Shown here one piece after another: positions 16,726-26,898 of a DNA stretch of 64,000 nucleotides (position 1 is the first letter of the stretch; every line of letters starts with the position of its first letter). Under the pieces are notes generated by a model. That model was not told the origin of the DNA. It did not search any database and saw only the letters and a program-made list of their open reading frames with translations. The position numbers and the translations under genes are program-made. The stretch comes from Rhodopseudomonas sp. BAL398 (GTDB lineage Bacteria > Pseudomonadota > Alphaproteobacteria > Rhizobiales > Xanthobacteraceae), in contig NZ_CP133111.1 of assembly GCF_033001325.1 (NCBI RefSeq), positions 3,736,501-3,800,500 on the forward strand, in the 5' to 3' direction.

Positions 16726-17748
16726 ATGACCTTGATCGATCGCAACTTTCTTTGCCGCCCGACCCCAGGATCGGCCAGGTTTGTCGCTTTGGCCGGCCCG
16801 CTGTTGGCGCTGCTGATGTTGGCGCTGCTGCCGCATCCCGCGCAGGCGCAAGGCCTGTATCCGACGAGACCGGTGCGGATCGTGCTGCCATTCGCCGCCG
16901 GCAGCGTCAGCGACGTCGCCGCGCGGCTGATCGCCGCCAAACTCGGCGACAGGATGAAGGGCCAGTTCGACATCGATAACCGGCCCGGTGCCGATGGAAT
17001 CGCCGCGGCCCGCGCCGTTCTGGCCGCGCCGCGCGACGGCTACACCTTGACGCTGCTATCGGACGACACCGCGATCGAGGTCTCGCGGTTCAAAAAATTG
17101 CCCTACGACCCGGTGAAAGATTTCGCCCCGGTCTCGAGTCTGGGCTATTTCGATTTCATCTTCGCCGCCGCGGCCCAGTCGCCGTACAAGACGCTGGCCA
17201 ACTTCATCGACGCGGCCAAGCAGAAGCCCGGGGCGCTGACGGTCGGAACGCTCGCCATCGGCAGCGCGCCGAATTTGACGGCCGAATTGTTGAAGACAGC
17301 GGCCGGGATCAATGTGCTGATCATTCCGTATCCCGGCATGCCGGAATTGCAGACCGCGCTGCTGCAGGACGACCTGGCGCTGATCGTCACGCGCTATTCG
17401 CGACTGAAACCCGCCCTCGCCGCCGGCAAGATTCGAGCGCTGGCGGCCTCGGCGCCGCTGCGCTCGAAAACCGGTCCGGATATTCCCACGCTGCGGGAGA
17501 GCGGCATCGAAGCCAATGTCGAATCCTGGTACGGGCTGTTCGCGCCGGCCGGCGCCCCGCCGGGCGTGATCGCGGCCCTGCAGGCGGCGCTGCAGGCCAT
17601 CCTGGCCGAGCCTGAGCTCAAGGCACAGCTGCTCAACCTCGGCATCGATGCCAAGGCCAGCACGCCGGACCAGATGGCGGCGCGGCTGAAATCCGATATC
17701 GAGAAATGGCGCAATGTGATCGAGAAGGCCGGCCTCGAACGGCGATAG
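16726..17748 (+). CDS. Bug/TctC-family periplasmic solute receptor
   Basis: A 340-residue binding protein of the tripartite tricarboxylate transporter receptor family. It has a signal segment (LAGPLLALLMLALLPHPAQAQ) and the family hallmark YPTRPVRIVLPFAAGSVSDVAARL, followed by NRPGADGIAAARAVLAAPRDGYTL. No TctA or TctB membrane genes are nearby, which is common for this over-expanded family. Placed just ahead of the LysR regulator and the protocatechuate genes, it could bind an aromatic or carboxylic acid and either share a transporter or act as a sensor. The ligand is unknown. Confidence 0.88.
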   Translation: MTLIDRNFLCRPTPGSARFVALAGPLLALLMLALLPHPAQAQGLYPTRPVRIVLPFAAGSVSDVAARLIAAKLGDRMKGQFDIDNRPGADGIAAARAVLAAPRDGYTLTLLSDDTAIEVSRFKKLPYDPVKDFAPVSSLGYFDFIFAAAAQSPYKTLANFIDAAKQKPGALTVGTLAIGSAPNLTAELLKTAAGINVLIIPYPGMPELQTALLQDDLALIVTRYSRLKPALAAGKIRALAASAPLRSKTGPDIPTLRESGIEANVESWYGLFAPAGAPPGVIAALQAALQAILAEPELKAQLLNLGIDAKASTPDQMAARLKSDIEKWRNVIEKAGLERR

Positions 17749-17776
17749 CGCGCATGCCCTCCCACCGGCCATTGCG

Positions 17777-18679
17777 ATGAATCTGAAGCAGCTCGAATAT
17801 TTCATGCACGTTGCCGAGCTCGGCAGCTTCAGCAAGGCGGCCCTGATGCTCGACATCGCGCAGCCGGCGTTGAGCCGCCATGTCCGCGGGCTCGAGACCG
17901 AATTGCGCCAGCAGCTGTTCGTGCGCAACGGCCGCGGCGTGGTGCTGACCGAGGCCGGCAAGCGCTTGTTCGACCATAGCGTCGGCATCATCCAGCTGGT
18001 GGCGCAGGCCCGCGAGGATCTCGGCGCCAGCCGCGACGCCCCGGTGGGCCAGGTCACGATCGGCCTGCCGCCCAGCATCGGCCGGCAGCTGACGCTGCCG
18101 CTGATCGACCGTTTCCAACGCGAATTGCCGGCGGCGCGGCTGGCGATCGTCGAAGGGCTGTCGACCCATATCGTCGAATGGGTCACCACCGGCCGGATCG
18201 ATATCGGCCTGGTCTACAATCCGGACGCCCAGGCCGGGATCGAGATCACGCCGCTGTTGCAGGAGGCGCTGTCGCTGGTCAGCCGCGCGCCGAAGGGCAA
18301 GCGCGGCCGCGCCGCGCCGCCGCTGCCGATCCGCTACTTGTCGGACTATCCGCTGATCGTGCCCGAACGCGTCCATGCGATGCGGCGGCTGCTGGAGACC
18401 CAGGCGGCGCTGGCCGGAGTGAAACTGGATATCGCCTGGGAGGTTTCCAGCGTGCCGTCGATCATCGATCTGGTCTGTGCCGGCTATGGCCATGCGGTGC
18501 TGACCGCCAGCGGCGTGGCGGCCTCGGCGCGCGCCGCCGAACTGACGGTGCGCAAGCTGGTCGATCCGGCCCCGGTCAGCGTGCTGTGCCTGGCGGTCGC
18601 GGCGCACAGGCGGCCGACGCCGCTGGCCCAGCACACCATGCGGCTGCTGGCGGATCTGGTCCGCGGCCTGCCAGGCTAG
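17777..18679 (+). CDS. LysR-family regulator, probable controller of the protocatechuate genes
   Basis: A 300-residue LysR protein. Its winged helix (MNLKQLEYFMHVAELGSFSK, then IAQPALSRHVRGLE) and effector domain are complete. It lies 28 bp after the receptor gene and 147 bp before galD, in the same direction, with a perfect 17-bp palindrome in the latter gap. LysR proteins next to lig/gal-type operons normally sense the aromatic acid or a ring-cleavage product; control of the downstream genes is inferred from position. Confidence 0.88.
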   Translation: MNLKQLEYFMHVAELGSFSKAALMLDIAQPALSRHVRGLETELRQQLFVRNGRGVVLTEAGKRLFDHSVGIIQLVAQAREDLGASRDAPVGQVTIGLPPSIGRQLTLPLIDRFQRELPAARLAIVEGLSTHIVEWVTTGRIDIGLVYNPDAQAGIEITPLLQEALSLVSRAPKGKRGRAAPPLPIRYLSDYPLIVPERVHAMRRLLETQAALAGVKLDIAWEVSSVPSIIDLVCAGYGHAVLTASGVAASARAAELTVRKLVDPAPVSVLCLAVAAHRRPTPLAQHTMRLLADLVRGLPG

Positions 18680-18696
18680 GCGCTGGCGAGCCGGGA

Positions 18697-18713
18697 GCTG
18701 GAACCATTCCAGC
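18697..18713. promoter_or_regulatory. Perfect 17-bp palindrome upstream of galD
   Basis: The arms GCTGGAA and TTCCAGC flank CCA. It starts 17 bp after the lysR stop and ends 113 bp before the galD start codon, the kind of place where a LysR-type activator binds. It does not contain the simple T-N11-A core placed symmetrically, so assignment to the adjacent LysR protein is a hypothesis. It could alternatively be a short terminator for lysR. Confidence 0.4.
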
Positions 18714-18826
18714 ATGGCTCGGAACTTTTGCCATGCCGGATCTTGATAGCTGTTATAGGTGGCGGGCGGTGGCCAACGCCGCGCCGGACGGCCACAATGG
18801 CGCCAACGACATCTGGGACGGAAACC

Positions 18827-19945
18827 ATGCAGACCGCGATTCCCTGCCTGTTCATGCGCGGTGGCACCTCCCGCGGCCCGTTTTTCAACGCCGCCGATCT
18901 GCCCGCCGATATCGTCACCCGCGACCGCGTGCTGCTGGCGGTGATGGGTTCGCCCGACAAGCGCCAGATCGACGGCCTCGGCGGCGCCCATCCTTTGACC
19001 AGCAAGGTCGGCATCGTCTCCAGGGGCTCGCGGCCCGGCGTCGATCTCGACTTTCTGTTCGCGCAGCTGCAACCCGACAAGGACAGCGTCGACACCACGC
19101 CGAACTGCGGCAACATGCTGGCCGCGGTGGTGCCGTTCGCGCTGGAGACGGGCCTCGCCAAGCCGCAAGGCGCCACCACCACGCTTCGGGTGCTGACGCT
19201 CAACACCGACATGCTGTGCGACATCACGGTGCAGACCCCGGACGGCCATGTCGATTACGAAGGCACCGCCCGGATCGACGGCGTGCCCGGCCATTCGGCC
19301 CCGATCAAGATCAGCTTCCTCGACACCGCGGGCTCGGTGGCGCCGGGCCTGCTGCCGACCGGAAACGTCCGCGACACCATCGACGGCATCGAGGTGACCT
19401 GCATCGACAACGGCATGCCGCTGGTGATGTTCAAGGCCTCCGATGTCGGTCGCACCGGCTATGAAAGCGTCGAGGCGCTCAACGCCGATACCGAACTGAA
19501 GGCCCGGCTCGAAACCCTGCGGATCGCCTGCGGCCACGCCATGCAGCTCGGCGACGTCACCAAAAAGAACTACCCGAAGATGACGCTGATCGCCGCCCCC
19601 CGCGCCGGCGGCAGCATCACCACCCGCAGCTTCATCCCCCATGTCTGCCATGACGCCATCGGCGTGCTGGCGGCCGTCACCGTGGCGACAGCCTGCGTGC
19701 TCGACGGCTCGGTGACACAGGGCATCGCCCAAGTGCCGGACGGCGACGCCAAGACCATCTCGGTCGAACATCCGACCGGCGAATTCTCCGTCGAGATCGA
19801 AGTCGATCCGAAAAACCCGCAAAATGTCACCAGCGCCGCATTGCTGCGCACCGCCCGATTGCTGATGCGCGGCGAAGCGATGGTGCCAGCCGCGGTGTGG
19901 GACGGCCAGCAAACAAGCGATGCGGCGCAACGCCGTGCGGGGTGA
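18827..19945 (+). CDS. galD: 4-Oxalomesaconate tautomerase
   Basis: A 372-residue PrpF-fold isomerase of the GalD/LigU type. It acts on 4-oxalomesaconate, linking 2-pyrone-4,6-dicarboxylate hydrolysis (or gallate ring cleavage) to the LigJ hydratase. Family motifs are the N-terminal PCLFMRGGTSRGPFF, HPLTSKVGIVS and PNCGNMLAAVVPFALE. The start at 18827 is chosen because the protein then begins at the family start; the 33 upstream codons are not protein-like. It heads the group galD-ligJ-ligK. A 167-bp gap with a type A repeat separates it from ligJ. In sphingomonads the equivalent enzyme is called LigU. Confidence 0.88.
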   Translation: MQTAIPCLFMRGGTSRGPFFNAADLPADIVTRDRVLLAVMGSPDKRQIDGLGGAHPLTSKVGIVSRGSRPGVDLDFLFAQLQPDKDSVDTTPNCGNMLAAVVPFALETGLAKPQGATTTLRVLTLNTDMLCDITVQTPDGHVDYEGTARIDGVPGHSAPIKISFLDTAGSVAPGLLPTGNVRDTIDGIEVTCIDNGMPLVMFKASDVGRTGYESVEALNADTELKARLETLRIACGHAMQLGDVTKKNYPKMTLIAAPRAGGSITTRSFIPHVCHDAIGVLAAVTVATACVLDGSVTQGIAQVPDGDAKTISVEHPTGEFSVEIEVDPKNPQNVTSAALLRTARLLMRGEAMVPAAVWDGQQTSDAAQRRAG

Positions 19946-19991
19946 AGGTCGTTCCACATGTCGCGCCTGAGACGAAAGCAAGCCTTGCAGC

Positions 19992-20075
19992 CGTCATTGC
20001 GAGGAGCGAAGCGACGAAGCAATCCAGGGCCCAGTGCAGCGAGCCCTGGATTGCTTCGCTTCGCTCGCAATGACG
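19992..20075. repeat. Intergenic palindromic repeat, type A, complete copy
   Basis: The outer arms CGTCATTGCGAGGAGCGAAG and the complementary CTTCGCTCGCAATGACG enclose inner arms GCAATCCAGG and CCTGGATTGC. The whole 84-bp element can fold into one long hairpin. It lies between galD and ligJ, inside a probable operon, so it may affect relative mRNA levels. It is the same family as 62-140. Confidence 0.9.
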
Positions 20076-20112
20076 GAATCCTGTCTCTTCGCTCCTGGTT
20101 TGAGGAATATTA

Positions 20113-21141
20113 ATGATCATCGACATCCACGGCCACTACACCACCGCGCCGAAGGCGCTGGAGGATTGGCGCAACCGGCAGATCGCCGGCATCAATGATG
20201 CCTCGGTGATGCCGAAGGTTTCCGAGCTGAAGATCAGCGACGACGAATTGCGCGAGAGCATCGCCGCCAATCAGCTGAAGAAGATGCAGGAGCGCGGCAG
20301 CGACCTCACCATCTTCTCGCCGCGCGCCTCGTTCATGGCGCACCACATCGGCGATTTCAACGTGTCGTCGACCTGGGCTTCGATCTGCAATGAATTATGC
20401 GCCCGCGTCGCCCAGCTGTTTCCGGACAATTTCATCGGCGCGGCGATGCTGCCGCAATCGCCCGGCGTCGATCCGAAAACCTGCATTCCCGAGCTGGAGA
20501 AATGCGTCAAGGATTACGGCTTTGTCGGCATCAACCTCAATCCCGATCCGTCCGGCGGGCACTGGACCTCGCCGCCGTTGCCCGACCGGCACTGGTATCC
20601 GATCTATGAGAAGATGGTCGAGCACGACATCCCGGCGATGATCCACGTCTCGACCAGCTGCAACGCCTGCTTCCACACCACCGGCGCGCATTATCTCAAC
20701 GCCGACACTACCGCCTTCATGCAGTGCCTGACCGCCGACTTGTTCAAGGATTTCCCGACGCTGAAATTCGTCATCCCGCATGGCGGCGGCGCGGTGCCGT
20801 ATCATTGGGGCCGGTTCCGCGGCCTGGCGCAGGAGATGAAGAAGCCGCTGCTGACCGATCACCTGCTCAACAACATCTTCTTCGACACCTGCGTCTATCA
20901 CCAGCCCGGCATCGACCTGTTGACCAAGGTGATCCCGGTCGACAACATCCTGTTCGCCAGCGAGATGATCGGCGCGGTGCGCGGCATCGATCCGGAAACG
21001 GGATTCTATTACGACGACACCAAGCGCTACATCGAGGCCTCGACGCTGCTGACCCCCGCGCAAAAGACCCAGATCTACGAAGGTAACGCGCGAAAAGTCT
21101 ATCCGCGGCTCGACGCGGCGCTGAAAGCAAAGGGCCAGTAG
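20113..21141 (+). CDS. ligJ: 4-Oxalomesaconate hydratase
   Basis: A 342-residue amidohydrolase-superfamily hydratase that adds water to oxalomesaconate, forming 4-carboxy-4-hydroxy-2-oxoadipate. The metal site begins with DIHGHY; later ligands appear in [12 protein letters not shown] and [14 protein letters not shown]. The acidic residue of the family is in [17 protein letters not shown]. The length equals that of known LigJ proteins. It is one base from ligK and clearly co-transcribed with it. It acts in the shared lower pathway of protocatechuate 4,5-cleavage and gallate degradation. Confidence 0.92.
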   Translation: MIIDIHGHYTTAPKALEDWRNRQIAGINDASVMPKVSELKISDDELRESIAANQLKKMQERGSDLTIFSPRASFMAHHIGDFNVSSTWASICNELCARVAQLFPDNFIGAAMLPQSPGVDPKTCIPELEKCVKDYGFVGINLNPDPSGGHWTSPPLPDRHWYPIYEKMVEHDIPAMIHVSTSCNACFHTTGAHYLNADTTAFMQCLTADLFKDFPTLKFVIPHGGGAVPYHWGRFRGLAQEMKKPLLTDHLLNNIFFDTCVYHQPGIDLLTKVIPVDNILFASEMIGAVRGIDPETGFYYDDTKRYIEASTLLTPAQKTQIYEGNARKVYPRLDAALKAKGQ

Positions 21142-21142
21142 C

Positions 21143-21838
21143 ATGACCACGCGAACCAACGACCTCGGCATCGTCAAGCGCAACATTGTGCGCGCCGACA
21201 AGGCCGCGGTGGAGAAGCTCAAGGGTTTCGGCGTCGCCACCATCCACGAGGCGATGGGACGGGTCGGGCTGATGCAGACCTATATGCGGCCGATCTATAC
21301 CGGGGCGCAGGCCTGTGGCACCGCCGTCACCGTGCTGCTGCAGCCCGGCGACAATTGGATGATGCATGTCGCGGCCGAGCAATTGCAGCCCGGCGACATC
21401 GTGGTGGCGGCCTGCACCGCCCACAACACCGACGGGTTTTTCGGCGATCTGTTGGCCACCAGCTTTCGCGCCCGCGGCGCGGTGGGGCTCGTCATCGACG
21501 GCGGCGTGCGCGACATCAAGGACCTCACCGCGATGCAGTTTCCGGTGTTCTCCAAGGCGATCAGCGCCAAGGGCACCATCAAGGCGACGCTCGGCTCGGT
21601 CAATGTCCCGGTGGTCTGCGCCGGCGCTTACGTCAATCCCGGCGACGTGGTGATCGCCGACGATGACGGCATCGTGGTGGTGCCAGCCGCGGTGGCGCAA
21701 GCCGTCGCCGACGCCGCCCAGGCGCGCGAGGACAATGAAGCCGACAAGCGCGCCAAATTCGCCTCCGGCGTGCTCGGCCTCGACATGTACAATATGCGCG
21801 GCCCGCTGGAAAAAGCCGGCCTGAAATATATCGACTGA
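21143..21838 (+). CDS. ligK: 4-Carboxy-4-hydroxy-2-oxoadipate aldolase
   Basis: A 231-residue RraA-fold class II aldolase of the LigK/GalC/ProA type. It splits 4-carboxy-4-hydroxy-2-oxoadipate into pyruvate and oxaloacetate, and usually also acts on 4-hydroxy-4-methyl-2-oxoglutarate. The signature [12 protein letters not shown] carries the Arg and metal-binding Asp pair. [15 protein letters not shown] near the N-terminus and [15 protein letters not shown] are also typical. It is packed between ligJ (1 bp) and the dehydrogenase gene (1 bp). Confidence 0.93.
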   Translation: MTTRTNDLGIVKRNIVRADKAAVEKLKGFGVATIHEAMGRVGLMQTYMRPIYTGAQACGTAVTVLLQPGDNWMMHVAAEQLQPGDIVVAACTAHNTDGFFGDLLATSFRARGAVGLVIDGGVRDIKDLTAMQFPVFSKAISAKGTIKATLGSVNVPVVCAGAYVNPGDVVIADDDGIVVVPAAVAQAVADAAQAREDNEADKRAKFASGVLGLDMYNMRGPLEKAGLKYID

Positions 21839-21839
21839 G

Positions 21840-22763
21840 ATGACCCGCGATCCCAAACAATGGCAGGTCGGACTGGTCGGCTATGGCGAGGTCGGCCGGA
21901 TCCTGGCCGAGGATCTGCGCGCCCAGGGCGTCAAGGTCAGCGCCTATGACATCAAGCTCGACGCCGGGCCGGCCGAGGCGATGCGCTATCACGCCGGCAT
22001 CCATGGTGTGGCGCTGGCGACCTCGCATGCCGAGCTCGCGGCCAAATCCGATTTCATCATCTCGGCGGTGACCGCGAGCCAGACCGAGGCGGTGGCACAG
22101 GCCTGCGCCGGCGCGCTCAACCAGGGCACATGGTTTCTCGATTTCAACTCGGCCTCGCCCGGCGCCAAGCAGCGCGCCGCAAGCGCGATCGACGGCGGCG
22201 GCGGACGCTATGTCGAGGGCGCGGTGATGACCTCGATCCCGCCCTATCGGATCAAGGTGCCGCTGCTGCTCGGCGGCGCCGGAGCAGCTGAACTGGCGCC
22301 GCTCTTAGTCGCGCTCGGCTTCGACGCCAAGGTGGCGAGCGAGCAGCTCGGCGTCGCCTCGGCCACCAAAATGTGCCGCAGCATCATGATCAAGGGGCTG
22401 GAGGCGATGGTGATCGAGAGCTTCACCACCGCGCGCGCCTATGGGGTCGAGGACGCGGTGTTGGCCTCGCTGAAGGAGACCTTTCCGAGCATCGATTGGG
22501 AGAAACAGGGCGCCTATTTCTTCCAGCGGGTGATCGAACACGGCCGTCGCCGCAGCGAAGAAGTATTCGAAGTCGCCGCGACCGTGCGCGAGGCCGGGCT
22601 GACGCCGTTTTCGGCCCAAGGCACCGCCGAGCGCCAGGCCTTCGTCGCCGACCTCGCCGACGCCGGCGTGTTCGGCCAGCGCGGCGATCAGGCATTCGCC
22701 CGTAGCGCCGACTGGCGCGTGGAGGCCGACCGGATTCTGGCGCAGGCGAAGAAGGATGAATGA
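21840..22763 (+). CDS. NAD(P)-binding dehydrogenase, 6-phosphogluconate/hydroxyisobutyrate dehydrogenase-like with DUF1932
   Basis: A 307-residue protein. The N-terminal Rossmann fold has GLVGYGEVGRILAEDLRAQG, then SDFIISAVTASQ, and the usual LDFNSASPGAKQ segment. The C-terminal helical domain (VASATKMCRSIMIKGLEAMV) has the lysine typical of the beta-hydroxyacid dehydrogenase superfamily and matches the DUF1932 type. It sits one base after ligK, within the lig operon, yet no step of the standard pathway needs it. It may reduce or oxidise a side intermediate. The function is otherwise unknown. Confidence 0.82.
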   Translation: MTRDPKQWQVGLVGYGEVGRILAEDLRAQGVKVSAYDIKLDAGPAEAMRYHAGIHGVALATSHAELAAKSDFIISAVTASQTEAVAQACAGALNQGTWFLDFNSASPGAKQRAASAIDGGGGRYVEGAVMTSIPPYRIKVPLLLGGAGAAELAPLLVALGFDAKVASEQLGVASATKMCRSIMIKGLEAMVIESFTTARAYGVEDAVLASLKETFPSIDWEKQGAYFFQRVIEHGRRRSEEVFEVAATVREAGLTPFSAQGTAERQAFVADLADAGVFGQRGDQAFARSADWRVEADRILAQAKKDE

Positions 22764-22783
22764 AGACCGCTGCGCTCATGGCT

Positions 22784-22930
22784 TCCCCTCCCCCTTGCGG
22801 GGAGGGTCGGCCGAGCGAAGCGGAGGCCGGGGCTTGCCTCGGCGAAGCGCAGCGAAGCCGGGTGGGGGTGCGGCGAGCACTGAGCCCTTGGCACCCCCAC
22901 CCCCGACCCCTCCCCGCAAGGGGGAGGGGA
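22784..22930. repeat. GC-rich palindromic repeat, type C
   Basis: The left end CCCCTCCCCCTTGCGGGGAG is the inverse complement of the right end CTCCCCGCAAGGGGGAGGGG. The middle holds GGTGGGGGTGCGG and CACCCCCACCCC. It lies between the DUF1932 dehydrogenase gene and ligI, within the operon. The ligI reading frame extends back through it but is not protein-like there. Confidence 0.92.
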
Positions 22931-22975
22931 GCAGGCCGAAGACGGATCGGGCTCACGAATAGAACGAGTAGCAGA

Positions 22976-23890
22976 ATGACCTTTGAAAAAACCCCCGGCT
23001 GGCTCGACTGGTACCAAGGCCCGTCGAAGCCCACATTCAAGCTGCCGGCGGGCGCGGTGGATGCGCATTGCCATGTGTTCGGGCCGGGCGCGGAATTTCC
23101 CTTCGCGCCGGAGCGCAAATACACGCCGTGCGACGCGTCGAAGCAGCAGCTGTACGCGTTGCGCGATCATCTGGGCTTTGCTCGCAATGTCGTGGTGCAG
23201 GCGACCTGCCACGGCGCCGACAATTCGGCGATGGTCGATGCGCTGACGCATTCGGACGGCCGCGCCCGCGGCATCGCCACGGTGAAGCGCAGCGTCAGCG
23301 ATGCCGAGCTGGAAGCGATGAATGCCGCCGGGGTGCGCGGCGTGCGCTTCAATTTCGTCAAACGGCTGGTGGATTTCACCCCCAAGGACGAGCTGATCGA
23401 GATCGCCAACCGCATTAAGGCGCTCGGCTGGCATGTGGTGATCTATTTCGAGGCGGTCGACCTGCCGGAATTGTGGGATTTCTTTACCGCGCTGCCGACC
23501 ACGATCGTGGTCGACCATATGGGCCGGCCCGATGTCACCAAGCCGGTCGATGGCCCAGAATTCGCGCTGTTCGAAAAATTCATGCGCCAGCACGACAATG
23601 TCTGGTCCAAGGTGAGCTGCCCGGAGCGGCTGTCGGTGGCCGGGCCGCCGGCGCTCAATGGCGAGCAGCACGCCTATCGCGACGTAGTGCCGTTCGCGCG
23701 CCGCATCGTCGAAAGCTTCCCCGATCGGGTGCTGTGGGGCACCGACTGGCCGCATCCCAACCTCAAGGACCACATGCCGGACGACGGCCTGCTGGTCGAT
23801 TTCATCCCGCAGATCGCCACTACCGTGGAACTGCAGCACAAATTGCTGGTCGACAACCCGATGCGGCTATACTGGCCGGAGCAAGGCTGA
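22976..23890 (+). CDS. ligI: 2-Pyrone-4,6-dicarboxylate hydrolase
   Basis: A 304-residue amidohydrolase that opens the lactone 2-pyrone-4,6-dicarboxylate (PDC) to 4-oxalomesaconate. Motifs are VDAHCHVFGPGAEFPFAPER at the N-terminus, QATCHGADNSAMVDAL, and LWGTDWPHPN with the catalytic aspartate near the end. Members of this branch need no metal. The start is the ATG after the type C repeat; the upstream in-frame part is repeat DNA. It stands 215 bp before ligA, with another repeat between them. Confidence 0.92.
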   Translation: MTFEKTPGWLDWYQGPSKPTFKLPAGAVDAHCHVFGPGAEFPFAPERKYTPCDASKQQLYALRDHLGFARNVVVQATCHGADNSAMVDALTHSDGRARGIATVKRSVSDAELEAMNAAGVRGVRFNFVKRLVDFTPKDELIEIANRIKALGWHVVIYFEAVDLPELWDFFTALPTTIVVDHMGRPDVTKPVDGPEFALFEKFMRQHDNVWSKVSCPERLSVAGPPALNGEQHAYRDVVPFARRIVESFPDRVLWGTDWPHPNLKDHMPDDGLLVDFIPQIATTVELQHKLLVDNPMRLYWPEQG

Positions 23891-23920
23891 CACTGGGATT
23901 GGCCGCTGCGCCGTTGGCAT

Positions 23921-24060
23921 CCCTCCCCCTTGCGGGGAGGGTCGGCCGAGCGAAGCGGAGGCCGGGGTGGGGGCGCCGCGAGCACCGCGCCCGTGGCCAC
24001 CCCCACCCGACCCGGCTTCGCTACGCTCTGCCGGGCCACCCTCCCCACAAGGGGGAGGGA
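23921..24060. repeat. GC-rich palindromic repeat, type C
   Basis: Begins CCCTCCCCCTTGCGGGGAGG and ends CCTCCCCACAAGGGGGAGGG, with GGTGGGGGCGCC and CCACCCCCACCC between. It is a second copy of the element at 22784, placed between ligI and ligA. Two copies bracketing ligI suggest insertion or amplification of the element within this operon. Confidence 0.92.
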
Positions 24061-24105
24061 AGAAGCGATGACGCGATTCTGACGATCGCAATTGAGGAGG
24101 ACACG

Positions 24106-25349
<1,244 letters not shown>

Positions 25350-26306
25350 ATGGCTAAACCGATCAAGGTCGCCCTCGCCGGCGCCGGCGCCTTCGGCATC
25401 AAGCATCTCGACGGCATCAAGAACATCGACGGCGTCGAGGTGGTGTCGCTGGTCGGCCGCAGGCTCGACGCCACCAAACAGGTCGCCGACAAATACGGCA
25501 TCGCCCACGCCACCACCGAGCTTTCCGACGCGCTGGCCTTGCCCGAGCTCGACGCGGTGATCCTGTGCACGCCGACCCAGATGCATGCGGCGCAGGCGAT
25601 CGCCTGTCTTCAGGCCGGCAAGCACGTCCAGGTCGAAATCCCGCTGGCGGATTCACTCAAGGACGCCCAGGCGGTGGTCGACCTGCAGAAAAAGACCGGG
25701 CTGGTGGCGATGTGCGGCCATACCCGCCGCTTCAATCCGAGCCATCAATATCTGCACAAGAAGATCAAGGCCGGCGAGATCAACATCCAGCAGATGGACG
25801 TGCAGACCTTCTTCTTTCGTCGCAGCAATATGAACGCGCTGGGCCAGCCGCGCAGCTGGACCGATCATCTGTTGTGGCACCACGCCGCCCACACCGTCGA
25901 CCTGTTCGCCTATCAGGCCGGCTCCAAGATCGTGAAGGCCAATGCGGTTCAAGGCCCGATCCATCCGACGCTCGGCATCGCGATGGACATGTCGATCCAG
26001 CTCAAGGCGGAGAACGGCGCGATCTGCACGCTGAGCCTGTCCTTCAACAATGACGGTCCGCTCGGCACCTTCTTCCGCTACATTTGCGACAATGGCACCT
26101 TCATCGCCCGCTATGACGACCTGTTCAACGGCAAGGACGAAAAAATCGACGTCTCCAAGGTCGACGTCTCGATGAACGGCATCGAATTGCAGGACCGCGA
26201 ATTCTTCGCCGCGATCCGCGACGGCCGCGAGCCGAATTCCAGCGTGGCGCAGGTGCTGCCCTGCTACCGGGTGCTGCACGATCTGGCGCAGCAGCTCGAC
26301 GGCTGA
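25350..26306 (+). CDS. ligC: 4-Carboxy-2-hydroxymuconate-6-semialdehyde dehydrogenase
   Basis: A 318-residue Gfo/Idh/MocA-family NAD(P) oxidoreductase. It oxidises the hemiacetal form of the LigAB product to 2-pyrone-4,6-dicarboxylate. The Rossmann motif VALAGAGAFGIKHLDGI is at the N-terminus. The EKP-type position reads VEIPLADS, as in LigC-like proteins, and the substrate domain includes HTRRFNPSHQYLH and DHLLWHHAAHTVDLF. It starts on the base after the ligB stop. It closes the operon and is followed by a strong terminator hairpin. Confidence 0.92.
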   Translation: MAKPIKVALAGAGAFGIKHLDGIKNIDGVEVVSLVGRRLDATKQVADKYGIAHATTELSDALALPELDAVILCTPTQMHAAQAIACLQAGKHVQVEIPLADSLKDAQAVVDLQKKTGLVAMCGHTRRFNPSHQYLHKKIKAGEINIQQMDVQTFFFRRSNMNALGQPRSWTDHLLWHHAAHTVDLFAYQAGSKIVKANAVQGPIHPTLGIAMDMSIQLKAENGAICTLSLSFNNDGPLGTFFRYICDNGTFIARYDDLFNGKDEKIDVSKVDVSMNGIELQDREFFAAIRDGREPNSSVAQVLPCYRVLHDLAQQLDG

Positions 26307-26316
26307 GCGGTCCGAC

Positions 26317-26347
26317 CGGCCGCGACAATGGAACTTTGTCGCGGCCG
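26317..26347 (+). terminator. Terminator of the protocatechuate operon
   Basis: A perfect 12-bp stem, CGGCCGCGACAA with TTGTCGCGGCCG, and a 7-nt loop, directly followed by TTTGGTTGTG. It begins 11 bp after the ligC stop codon and is the best intrinsic terminator in the window. Confidence 0.85.
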
Positions 26348-26395
26348 TTTGGTTGTGTCCTCGGCTTCCAAAGCCAAGCAACCGAAGGACATCCC

Positions 26396-26839
26396 ATGTT
26401 CACGCGTATCAAATTGAACGCATCGGCCAGCCGTGGCGTCGCACTGGCGACCATGGCGGCGGTCGCGTTGACCGCCTTCGCCCCGACAACCGCATCGGCC
26501 GCGAGCCAGACTCGCGCCAGCGGCGCAACGAACGTGTCGAGCAGCCAGATCACCGATTTCAGCGCGGCCCGACGCCATCGCCATGTCCGGCACTATGCCC
26601 GTCGCGGCAACAATGGCGGCGCGGCCGCAGCTGCTGCCTTCGCCGGCATCGTCGGCACGATCGGCGCAATCGCCGCCTCCCAGGCCCGACGCGACGACTA
26701 TGATGATGGCTATTACCGTCGCGGCCCGGTCTATTACGGGGGCGGACCGGCTTATTATGGCGGCCCCGCTTATTATGGCCGGCCAGATTATTATGGCGGG
26801 CCGGGATATGGGCATATTGGCGGCTATGGCGCCTGGTAG
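26396..26839 (+). CDS. Secreted protein with Gly/Tyr-rich tail
   Basis: A 147-residue exported protein. The signal peptide includes GVALATMAAVALTAFAPTTASA. The mid part has a His/Arg patch (RRHRHVRHYARRG), then a glycine/alanine hydrophobic stretch (AAAAAFAGIVGTIGAIAASQ). The C-terminal 50 residues are a tyrosine/glycine repeat built from units such as YYGGPAYYG and YYGRPDYYG. This arrangement is seen in many short rhizobial envelope proteins without known function. ATG 26396 gives a complete signal peptide; earlier sequence lies in the terminator region. Confidence 0.72.
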   Translation: MFTRIKLNASASRGVALATMAAVALTAFAPTTASAASQTRASGATNVSSSQITDFSAARRHRHVRHYARRGNNGGAAAAAAFAGIVGTIGAIAASQARRDDYDDGYYRRGPVYYGGGPAYYGGPAYYGRPDYYGGPGYGHIGGYGAW

Positions 26840-26859
26840 CAGTACCGGAGGGCCCGGCA

Positions 26860-26880
26860 ACGCGCGCACTTGGCGCGCGT
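26860..26880 (+). terminator. Terminator-like hairpin after the Gly/Tyr-rich protein gene
   Basis: An 8-bp stem, ACGCGCGC with GCGCGCGT, loop ACTTG, followed by TTTGCATT. It ends 18 bp before the hisE-like start codon, so it separates the two genes. Confidence 0.65.
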
Positions 26881-26898
26881 TTGCATTAGCATCAGCGA

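Noticed and set aside
17633-19981. Long minus-strand open frame of about 780 codons
   Set aside because: It lies antisense to lysR and galD, is rich in Arg/His/Gln/Asp as expected from GC-rich shadow frames, and contains no recognisable motif.
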